This document shows positions 57,549 to 64,000 of a stretch of DNA of 64,000 nt, piece after piece; position 1 is the first letter of the stretch; every line of letters begins with the position of its first letter. The notes below the pieces were generated by a model that saw nothing but the letters and a program-made list of their open reading frames with translations, was not told the DNA's origin and made no database searches. Source of the stretch: Spirochaetales bacterium (GTDB taxonomy: Bacteria; Spirochaetota; Spirochaetia; Treponematales; Treponemataceae). Position numbers and translations under genes: made by a program. The stretch spans positions 496,001 through 560,000 of the forward strand of contig QKEL01000009.1 in the NCBI GenBank assembly GCA_003252395.1. The letters run 5' to 3'.

Positions 57549-58169
57549 ATGCCGGCACCGAAAACGACAAAAAAGGCTAAAAAGTCAACAAAAACGACGA
57601 AACCGGCAGGTAAGGCTTCGACGAAAGTGAAAAAGCCCGCGGTCGAGGAGAAGAAGAAGAGGGGAAGGCCGAGAACTCGCCCGATAAAACCTCCGCGGCC
57701 GGCAGAAGCAAAGCCTATTGGTTCCCCGACGAAATACCGCAAAGCATACGACGAACAGGCGTATAAGCTTTGTTTGCTTGGATGCGTTGATTCAGAACTC
57801 GCGGAATTCTTCGAAGTCGAGGAATCGACGATTAACAACTGGAAGCTCGAATTCCCGTCGTTTTTGGAGTCCTTACGGCGGGGTAAAAAAATTGCCAACG
57901 CCGAAGTCGCTGCTTCGCTTTTTAAGCGCGCTACAGGGTTTGAGAAAAAAGATTCGGTCAAGATTTTTATGCCGGCGAACTCGAAGACTCCGGTTTACGC
58001 GAAATACACCGAGTATTTTCCTCCCGATGCCTCAGCGGCCTTCCGCTTCCTCATGAACCGGGAACCAGAAAAATGGCGCGACAAACGTGAAGTGAAACTC
58101 GAAGGCATGCCTGAGATCGGCGTACTTCTCGATCTACCGAAAGACGGGGAATCGGATGATGGTCACTAA
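57549..58169 (+). CDS. terS: Terminase small subunit with a Lys-rich N-terminal tail
   Basis: 206 residues. Residues 1-60 are Lys/Thr/Pro-rich and include the AT-hook-like RGRPRTRP. The core PTKYRKAYDEQAYKLCLLGCVDSELAEFFEVEESTINNWKLEFPSFLESLRRGK (about 60-115) is the terminase-small HTH, followed by FLMNREPEKWRDKREVKLEG. It recognises the packaging site. Its end overlaps terL by 14 bases. Confidence 0.88.
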   Translation: MPAPKTTKKAKKSTKTTKPAGKASTKVKKPAVEEKKKRGRPRTRPIKPPRPAEAKPIGSPTKYRKAYDEQAYKLCLLGCVDSELAEFFEVEESTINNWKLEFPSFLESLRRGKKIANAEVAASLFKRATGFEKKDSVKIFMPANSKTPVYAKYTEYFPPDASAAFRFLMNREPEKWRDKREVKLEGMPEIGVLLDLPKDGESDDGH

Positions 58170-59430
58170 AACTGAAACGCAATCCCGTCGTGGGGAGGCT
58201 CCTAATCGAAAGCTCATGCGTCTTTCCAGGCCGCAATCCCTCGTGTTCGCGAATAAAGCGCGTTTCAAGGTTCTTAACGCGGGAAGGCGTTTCGGCAAAA
58301 CCTTCCTCGCGATCATCATGCTTTTCATCTGGGCGAATCAGCATGCGGGTGCGATCTGCTGGTATGTGGCGCCGACATATCGCATGGCCGAGCAAATTGC
58401 CTGGGACGAGCTGAAGCGCCAAGTTCCGGAGCAATACGTCTCGCATAAGGACGAATCGGACCTTTCGATTACGCTTTTGAATGGGTCCATAATTGCGCTC
58501 CGCGGTTCTGATAATCCCGACGCGCTCCGCGGGCCCGGGCTCGACGCCCTGGTGCTCGACGAGTGCGCGTTCCAAAAGCCCGAGGTTTGGAAGGTTCTCC
58601 GTGCGGCTCTTTCGGATAAAGAAGGCTGGTGCCTCTTTATCTCGACGCCAAAAGGATACAACTGGTTCTACGACCTCTATTGCGCGGCCGAGGATCGTAA
58701 GGGCTGGAAAAGGTTCCAGTTCACCACGCTCGACGGCGGAAACGTCAGCGCGGAAGAAGTTGAAGACGCGAAGGCCGAGCTCGATGATCGGACTTTTAAG
58801 CAGGAATACCTCGCGTCCTTTGAAACGCTCACCGGCAGGGTATACTACAACTTCTCGCGCGAGCTCAATAAGACCGAGTACGAGGTTACCCAGGCGCCCA
58901 TTCTCGTTGGTATGGATTTCAACGTAAACCCGATGACCGCAACGATCGCTCAGCGCGCCGGTACGCAGCTTATTTTCATCGACGAAATCGTGATAGCCGA
59001 CGGAAACACCGAAATGATGGCGCAGGAAATTAGGAAGCGATATCCAAAACACGCGATATCGGTCTACCCAGATCCAACCGGGAACCGAAGACAGACGAAT
59101 GCGCCAGCGGGCCAGACTGATTTTACGATTCTGCGATCTCATGGATTTACCGTTCTTGCGCCAACGAAGCCGTATTCTACCGCGGATAAAATAAACACGG
59201 TAAACGCAGCGCTGTGTAATGCGAAAGGCGTCCGACGGGTACTCGTGAAAAGCGGGACCTGTCCACTTCTTTGCAAGGGCTGGGACGGGTATTGCTATAA
59301 GGACAACACGGGGATACCGGATAAATCAGGCGGCCTTGATCACGAAACCGACGCGGCCGCGTATCTCATAAATTACGAGCTGCCTATTGTGGGGCGCGGA
59401 TTGACCGTCGGGTCATATACGGGAGCATAA
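58156..59430 (+). CDS. terL: Terminase large subunit
   Basis: 424 residues: ATPase with Walker A NAGRRFGKT (about 40-48) and Walker B ALVLDECAF (about 133-141). The nuclease domain carries metal-binding aspartates in LVGMDFNVNP (about 253-262), SVYPDPTGNR and GGLDHETDAAAYLINY. It cleaves and pumps DNA into the prohead. ATG 58156 and 58159 are both possible. Confidence 0.93.
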   Translation: MMVTKTETQSRRGEAPNRKLMRLSRPQSLVFANKARFKVLNAGRRFGKTFLAIIMLFIWANQHAGAICWYVAPTYRMAEQIAWDELKRQVPEQYVSHKDESDLSITLLNGSIIALRGSDNPDALRGPGLDALVLDECAFQKPEVWKVLRAALSDKEGWCLFISTPKGYNWFYDLYCAAEDRKGWKRFQFTTLDGGNVSAEEVEDAKAELDDRTFKQEYLASFETLTGRVYYNFSRELNKTEYEVTQAPILVGMDFNVNPMTATIAQRAGTQLIFIDEIVIADGNTEMMAQEIRKRYPKHAISVYPDPTGNRRQTNAPAGQTDFTILRSHGFTVLAPTKPYSTADKINTVNAALCNAKGVRRVLVKSGTCPLLCKGWDGYCYKDNTGIPDKSGGLDHETDAAAYLINYELPIVGRGLTVGSYTGA

Positions 59431-59433
59431 AGC

Positions 59434-59448
59434 CTTCGCATTGCGAAG
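59434..59448. repeat. Palindrome CTTCGCATTGCGAAG, one of three in the prophage
   Basis: A perfect seven-pair palindrome between terL and portal. The same 13-base core TTCGCA-W-TGCGAA occurs at 46328-46340 (end of the second repressor) and 52321-52333 (within the SbcD-SbcC gene). Confidence 0.55.
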
Positions 59449-59462
59449 AAACGGGGGAAACC

Positions 59463-60905
59463 ATGGGTGTTGATACAAAATGCGCGGAATATCTTAGAAA
59501 CTCGGGAATGTGGCAAAAGGTCCGGGATACGATCGCCGGAGAGGAAGCGATAAAGCTTCAGGGGACCAACTATCTCCCGCGGCCCGAGGGCATGTCCGAC
59601 TTGGAGTACAAAGCATACGGAGACAGGGCGCACTTTTTCGGGGCGACCGGAAGAACCGCGGAGGGTCTTCATGGCATGGTGTTCCAAAAGGCCCCGGTTC
59701 TTACGGATTGTCCCGATAAGCTCAAGGCCATCATCGAGGATATCGACCGCGGCGGGACGAACGTTGACCAGTTTGCATCGGATCTCATTTGGGATACCAT
59801 TCCGACGAACTGGGGCGGCATCCTCGTTGATTACCCACAAACCGCAGAAGAAACCGACCAGGCGACCGCCGAGCGCGCAGGGCTTAGGACCTACGCCGCA
59901 TGGTATTCCGCCGAATCCGTGATCAACTGGCGCAAGAAGACCGTGAATAATCGGCAAATGCTCACCCTCGTCGTGCTCCTCGAGCCCTACGAGGCTATCG
60001 GGAAAGACGAGTTTTCGACCGAGACGAAAAACAAGTACCGCGTCCTCGATCTCGACGAGAACGGAATTTACCGGCAACGCGTGTTTGACCAGGCGGCGCC
60101 TCAAGGCCTGTCCGTGCCCGTAAGCGAGTATTTCCCCAGGAAACAGAACCAAAACCTCGACTACATCCCGTTTTTTACGTTCCCTTCGCGCAATCCCGAA
60201 AAGTCGATGATCTTCGACCTTGCATGCGAAAACATCGGCCACTACCAGAAGACAGCCGACTACGAGAACGGCCTTCACCTCACCGGAATACCGACGCCCT
60301 ACGCGACGTGCAATCAGCCGCGAGATGATAAGGGCGAGCTCGTGAGCGTCAAGCTTGGGGGGAATACCTTCCTTTGGCTGGGAAGCCCCGAAACAAAAGC
60401 TGACTACCTCGAGTTCAAGGGGCAGGGCCTTGCCGCGTTGGAAAAAGCAATCCAGAGCTGCGAGGAGCGTATGGCGATTCTCGGCGCCAGGATCATATCG
60501 GCCGAAAAAAAGGGGATTGAGTCCGCGGAGGCCGCGCGCATTCACCGAGCCGGTGAGAACTCGGTCCTCGCGTCGTTTGCGCTCAACGCTTCGGACGTAC
60601 TTACCGCGATCATTCGCGAAATCGGCTCCTGGGAGAATATCCCGGGAAGCGATAAAGTAACCTACACCCTCAACACGGACTATGACGTCTCTGAGATGGA
60701 TCCGCAGCTTTTCACCGCGTGGACGAGCGCGCGGCTTAATGGCGAAATCCCGCGCGAGGTGTACTTCAACAAGCTTAAGACGAACGGCGACGTTCCCGCT
60801 GACATGACCTACGAAAATTGGCTCTTGGCTCTCGATTCTGACGGCATGGACCACGGAACTGACGGTGACGGAGCTGGAGCGAAGGGCGGAGAAAGGCAGA
60901 AATGA
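59463..60905 (+). CDS. Portal protein, DUF4055 family
   Basis: 480 residues with LRNSGMWQKVRDTIAGEEAI near the N-terminus, YKAYGDRAHFFGATGRTAEGLHGMVFQK, IPTNWGGILVDYP, and QSCEERMAILGARIISAEKKGIESAEAARIHRAGENSVL (about 340-380). This is the DUF4055 portal-like family found next to terL and MuF genes. It forms the dodecameric DNA entry ring. Confidence 0.85.
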   Translation: MGVDTKCAEYLRNSGMWQKVRDTIAGEEAIKLQGTNYLPRPEGMSDLEYKAYGDRAHFFGATGRTAEGLHGMVFQKAPVLTDCPDKLKAIIEDIDRGGTNVDQFASDLIWDTIPTNWGGILVDYPQTAEETDQATAERAGLRTYAAWYSAESVINWRKKTVNNRQMLTLVVLLEPYEAIGKDEFSTETKNKYRVLDLDENGIYRQRVFDQAAPQGLSVPVSEYFPRKQNQNLDYIPFFTFPSRNPEKSMIFDLACENIGHYQKTADYENGLHLTGIPTPYATCNQPRDDKGELVSVKLGGNTFLWLGSPETKADYLEFKGQGLAALEKAIQSCEERMAILGARIISAEKKGIESAEAARIHRAGENSVLASFALNASDVLTAIIREIGSWENIPGSDKVTYTLNTDYDVSEMDPQLFTAWTSARLNGEIPREVYFNKLKTNGDVPADMTYENWLLALDSDGMDHGTDGDGAGAKGGERQK

Positions 60906-62557
60906 GCGTTACTTACTTCGACCGCATGCTCACCCACGCGGTCTACTTCGAGCGTTATAAAACGCACGAGATTGACCAGCTCATAAAAGTCATCGACGCC
61001 GCAAATACGTCGTGTAAAGAGCTTATCGCGAAAACGAACGGTGCCGCAACGAAGGCTCGTTACGCCGAAATCATGCGGGCGATCACGAAGATCAAGGACG
61101 AGGCAATCGAGGTCATCGACGGTCAGCTCAAGCTCGACCTCGGAGAGCTCGTAAAGTCCGAGCTCGAGTCCACGGCCTCGATGCTCAAGAACGTTGGTGT
61201 TGATCTTGAACTCGTCATGCCGGCGCCCGAAAAGGTCTATGCCGCGGCCACGTTCATGCCATTCGCTGGATCCGTAACGTTCGAGAAGATGCTCAACGAT
61301 CTCGGAGACGGTGTTTACGACACTTGGGACATGGCCGTCAGGACCGGGTACCTTACCGGCCAGACCGCGCGCGAGATCAACCGCGCGGTGCTCGGATCCC
61401 TGAAGGGCCTACTCCCGGGAACCATGCAAAAAATCCGGAACGCGCTCGAGCGGAATACCAGGACTATGCTTTCCCATTACGCGGAACAGGCGAGAAACGC
61501 GCTTTACCGCGCGAACGAAGACCTTTTCCTCGGGTATCGCCGACTCGAAACGCTTGACGGCCGCACATGCCTTGAATGCGGTATCCAGGACGGGAAGGTG
61601 TACAAAACACTCGATGAGGCTCCTTCACTCCCGGCGCATTACAATTGCCGAGGGCTCTATCTTCCGCTGATCCGTGGAATCGACAATTACGAAGGCGAGC
61701 GCGCTTCGAAAGACGGGCCCGTTCCCGCGAAGACAACCTGGGAGGAATGGCTTAAATCTCAACCAGAATCACTGCAAAAAGACATCCTCGGGCCATCGAG
61801 ATACCAGCTTTTCAAGAATGGGGCCCCGCTTGGTGGATTCGTGCCCGACGGACGGAAGCTTTCCCTCGAGCAGTGGCGCGCGATCGAGGGTAATACTGCT
61901 TTTATACCAAAAATCGAGAAGCCAAACCTCACCGAAACAGAAATCACTTCCCGCGGGTCGAAAATACTTGCACGTTCCAGAGAAAATAAAACCGGAATCT
62001 TTGAAGAACTCCGGAAGGAGCGGGAGTTCGGATCTGCAGCAGCACATTCGTTTGTAAAAGGCTCGAGCCTTGAGGCTAAGGCCATGATAAAGGCCGCTCA
62101 AGAGTTCTATCCTCGGGAGTGGGTAAACGAATCTATAACGCGGTCGATTGATTCACCAATTAAGGCTAAAAAAACAACACGTGCTTATTTTAGAAACGGA
62201 AAAATCCCTGAGATCTCGGTAAGCGCTTCTCCAACGAGTGCCTTACATGAAATGGGTCACCGTTTCGAATCACGAATACCCGATATTGTAAGGCTCGAAA
62301 AGGAGTTTTTTGATCGACGAACAGGTGGTCAGAAATCAATCAAACTAAGGCAATTAACCGGAAACAGGGGATATAGGCCTGACGAGGTGACGAAACCAGA
62401 CAAATTCCTGAATCCTTATATCGGCAAACACTACACTGGCGATAAATACTTTGAGATTCTGAGCATGGGTGTTGAAAGATTGGCCGGGGCGAAATATAAT
62501 CAAGGTGTCGATGATGACTTTGATTCGTTCATAATTGGCCTATTGGCAGGGGTTTAA
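60902..62557 (+). CDS. MuF-type minor head protein with C-terminal HExxH metallopeptidase-like domain
   Basis: 551 residues. The N-terminal MuF head domain (about 1-270) includes GYRRLETLDGRTCLECGIQDGKVY and LPAHYNCRGLYLPLI. After a linker, the C-terminal 190 residues hold SALHEMGHRFE (HExxH at about 449-453) and a later Glu in YFEILSMGVERL, typical of zincins. DNA of this C-terminal part (from about 61950) is more AT-rich than the rest, suggesting a swapped module. MuF proteins with C-terminal toxin domains are a known polymorphic-toxin class delivered with phage heads; a head-maturation peptidase is the alternative. Confidence 0.82.
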   Translation: MSVTYFDRMLTHAVYFERYKTHEIDQLIKVIDAANTSCKELIAKTNGAATKARYAEIMRAITKIKDEAIEVIDGQLKLDLGELVKSELESTASMLKNVGVDLELVMPAPEKVYAAATFMPFAGSVTFEKMLNDLGDGVYDTWDMAVRTGYLTGQTAREINRAVLGSLKGLLPGTMQKIRNALERNTRTMLSHYAEQARNALYRANEDLFLGYRRLETLDGRTCLECGIQDGKVYKTLDEAPSLPAHYNCRGLYLPLIRGIDNYEGERASKDGPVPAKTTWEEWLKSQPESLQKDILGPSRYQLFKNGAPLGGFVPDGRKLSLEQWRAIEGNTAFIPKIEKPNLTETEITSRGSKILARSRENKTGIFEELRKEREFGSAAAHSFVKGSSLEAKAMIKAAQEFYPREWVNESITRSIDSPIKAKKTTRAYFRNGKIPEISVSASPTSALHEMGHRFESRIPDIVRLEKEFFDRRTGGQKSIKLRQLTGNRGYRPDEVTKPDKFLNPYIGKHYTGDKYFEILSMGVERLAGAKYNQGVDDDFDSFIIGLLAGV

Positions 62558-62827
62558 ATGTTTACGATCCGTGGAGAAATTGACAGGAAAGTATACTCGA
62601 TCAAATACCTTGACGGTAAGCTCTCTGGTGATGAGCTTGCAGTTTCAAGAGCCCTAGCAGAATCGAACCGTGATCATGGAATTGTTGGGCTCGGTCCAGA
62701 TGCCTTGATAGGCGACTATCTCTCGCAAGAGATTCCCGCTCATGAGCTTATTTCTAATTTCGTTTTTGACACCATAACCGCCGAAGAGAATGACTGGGAA
62801 AAAATACCTGATGACGCGATATTTTAA
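62558..62827 (+). CDS. Small acidic protein next to the MuF-metallopeptidase (possible immunity protein)
   Basis: 89 residues, acidic (MFTIRGEIDRKVYSIKYLDGKLSGDELAVSRALAESN...NDWEKIPDDAIF). Its ATG immediately follows the MuF stop and it shares that gene's AT-rich composition. Position and size fit an immunity partner of the C-terminal domain, but no known immunity family is recognised. Confidence 0.6.
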   Translation: MFTIRGEIDRKVYSIKYLDGKLSGDELAVSRALAESNRDHGIVGLGPDALIGDYLSQEIPAHELISNFVFDTITAEENDWEKIPDDAIF

Positions 62828-62851
62828 GCAGCACTATTTTTAGCAGACAAG

Positions 62852-62875
62852 GCGCTCAAAAAGAGCGCTTTTTTT
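62852..62875 (+). terminator. Intrinsic terminator after the MuF pair
   Basis: GCGCTC-AAAAA-GAGCGC (62852-62868) followed by T7 and a further T-rich stretch. Confidence 0.85.
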
Positions 62876-62885
62876 ATTTTTTTTT

Positions 62886-63120
62886 AATTTATCCAATTAT
62901 AAAGCATTTAATCCAGTCCCCGCAATAAAACAAACTGTTTATAACAGCGTATAACGAAGCACTTATACACTCCGTACAATTCCAAAACCCACTCATTGAT
63001 AGTTTTTATGCAATCTGTTACATCGCAAGGTGAATACTTTGTCAGCGCAGGAGCGCAACGGCAGGAGCCGCAAAAAGACAAGCAATTGCGAATTAACCCC
63101 AGGAGGGGACGGGAGACTTT
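62886..63120. other. Intergenic region before the scaffold gene
   Basis: 235 bases without a gene. AT-rich at first, then two short repeats of GCAGGAGC (about 63045-63070) flanked by small inverted repeats, and a strong AGGAGG site near 63103. TTGATA at 62996 with TACATC 17 bases on is a weak promoter candidate for the head genes. Confidence 0.4.
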
Positions 63121-63831
63121 ATGCCTATCAATGCAGAGTTTTTGAAGACCGTACTGTCAGGAGACGGAGAAGCGGACGCCAAGATTGCGAAGATCATGAC
63201 CGAGTACGAGGTTGACCTCAACGGCTTGAAGACGAACCGGGACACCATCCTTCGGGAAAAGGAAACCCTGGGAGAAAAGCTTAAGGCCCTCGAAGCCGAG
63301 AAAAGCGGATTCGATGCGAAGGTTAAGGACCTCGAGGACAAGATCAAGAAGGCCGGCAGCGAGGACACGAAAGCGTTCTACGAGGCCGAGCTCAAGAAAG
63401 CGACCGAGGCTCACGCGGCGGAACTCACGAAACTGCAGGGAGAACGGGATTCGGCACTCGCGGAAGCATCGCGCTACATCGCGAACGACGAATTTTCCAA
63501 GGCAATCAAGGATCTCAACATAAGGCCCGAACTTCGCGACGATCTTCGCGACGTACTCTACGCGCGGAACAAGTTCGAACGGAAGACGATCGACGGCGAG
63601 GCGAAGTACCTCAACGGAGAGAGTCGGAACGTGAAAGACGTTCTCGGGGCCTATCTCCAGACGGACGCCGGCAAGGCGTACCTGGTAAACGGAAACTCGG
63701 GCGGCGGGGCCGGCGGAAGCAAGACCCCGAACGGAGCCGGAGGGAAAACCATCAAGCGCGCTGACTTCGATGCACTCGAGCCGGCCGCACAAGCCCAGAC
63801 GATAGCCGACAAGGTCGTCGTCGTAGACTAA
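63121..63831 (+). CDS. Phage scaffolding protein
   Basis: 236 residues. Residues 25-125 form a long charged coiled coil ([33 protein letters not shown]...). A more globular helical part, a Gly/Ser-rich hinge ([18 protein letters not shown]) and a short C-terminal helix follow. Placement directly before the coat protein and the coiled-coil composition identify a head scaffold. Confidence 0.87.
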   Translation: MPINAEFLKTVLSGDGEADAKIAKIMTEYEVDLNGLKTNRDTILREKETLGEKLKALEAEKSGFDAKVKDLEDKIKKAGSEDTKAFYEAELKKATEAHAAELTKLQGERDSALAEASRYIANDEFSKAIKDLNIRPELRDDLRDVLYARNKFERKTIDGEAKYLNGESRNVKDVLGAYLQTDAGKAYLVNGNSGGGAGGSKTPNGAGGKTIKRADFDALEPAAQAQTIADKVVVVD

Positions 63832-63844
63832 AAAGGAGCCAGTT

Positions 63845-64000
63845 ATGGCAAACACTTTGACCGGCCTTATTCCCACGCTATATGAGGCCATGAACACCGT
63901 TTCCCGCGAACTCGTCGGGGTTATTCCCGGTTGCCGCCGAGATTCGAACGCTGAGCGCGCCGCCGTTGACCAGGTGATCCGGGTCAACATCGGTGAAGCC
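63845..64000 (+). CDS. Major capsid protein, P22 coat type (3' end outside window)
   Basis: The first 52 residues ([30 protein letters not shown]...) match the N-terminus typical of P22-gp5-family coat proteins. AAGGAG lies seven bases upstream. The gene runs off the right edge. Confidence 0.85.
   Translation, partial: MANTLTGLIPTLYEAMNTVSRELVGVIPGCRRDSNAERAAVDQVIRVNIGEA

Larger units (their letters stand above)
34474..64000 (+). mobile_element. Siphovirus/podovirus-type prophage integrated at tRNA-Gly (right end not in window)
   Basis: Integrase, two repressor switches, replication, recombination, terminase, portal, head and scaffold genes run without interruption from the tRNA to the window edge. 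Base composition is visibly less GC-rich than the chromosome on the left. Structural genes are intact in the part seen, so the element may be inducible. attR should be a copy of the 3' end of the tRNA beyond the coat and tail genes. Lysis and tail genes are outside the window. Confidence 0.93.

Noticed and set aside
59373-60854. Minus-strand frame of about 493 codons opposite the portal gene
   Set aside because: Mirror frame in a region of strong portal similarity; no start signal; all surrounding late genes are on the plus strand.

Overview
The first 34.4 kb is a dense, high-GC bacterial chromosome segment. Genes overlap by 4-8 bases, and GTG or TTG starts are common. The gene set suggests a spirochaete of the Treponema lineage: a eukaryote-type hexokinase, paired rod/hook genes with a rod-binding protein behind a sigma-28-type promoter, a PilZ protein, McsA-McsB-ClpC without CtsR, and a CMP-kinase-like protein with an Asn P-loop. 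The species cannot be named from the sequence alone.

Chromosome, left to right: the 3' end of an unknown gene; a LolC-LolD-LolE-type lipoprotein exporter; mcsA-mcsB-clpC (arginine phosphorylation and AAA+ unfoldase); an AvtA-type aminotransferase; glgC on the minus strand; a DNA/RNA helicase operon (MrfA-like helicase, MrfB-like exonuclease, HrpB); a minus-strand PabB-PabC fusion; flgF-flgG-rod-binding protein; hexokinase, PilZ protein and a secreted HEAT-like protein; truncated ComEC, RsmA, YggS, a small membrane protein and two RluA-family pseudouridine synthases; then divergent folC and murC, followed by yicC, cmk and a cluster-less MutY-like glycosylase.

A tRNA-Gly(TCC) at 34402-34473 is followed at once by a tyrosine integrase. 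From there to the right edge is one prophage of at least 29.5 kb whose right end is outside the window. Its order is: integrase and small early genes; a minus-strand outer-membrane-protein-like cargo gene; repressor, operators and Cro/Xis-like genes; a noncoding block with two canonical tRNAs and odd tRNA-like hairpins; nuclease, phosphatase, helicase and many small genes; a second repressor with three evenly spaced operators and an attenuator-like leader; a recombination module (candidate annealing protein, a single-chain Mre11-Rad50/SbcD-SbcC fusion, SSB); a lambda-O-like replication gene with internal repeats; then small and large terminase, DUF4055-type portal, MuF head protein with a C-terminal HExxH domain and a possible immunity partner, scaffold and the start of a P22-like coat protein.

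The items most worth following up are the fused SbcD-SbcC; two separate operator/repressor switches in one prophage; a leader with two mutually exclusive folds; repeats placed inside the O-like gene as in lambda; the MuF-metallopeptidase plus neighbour pair; and a recurring promoter layout in which a -10 box ends exactly six bases before the ATG, implying leaderless mRNAs at seven genes.
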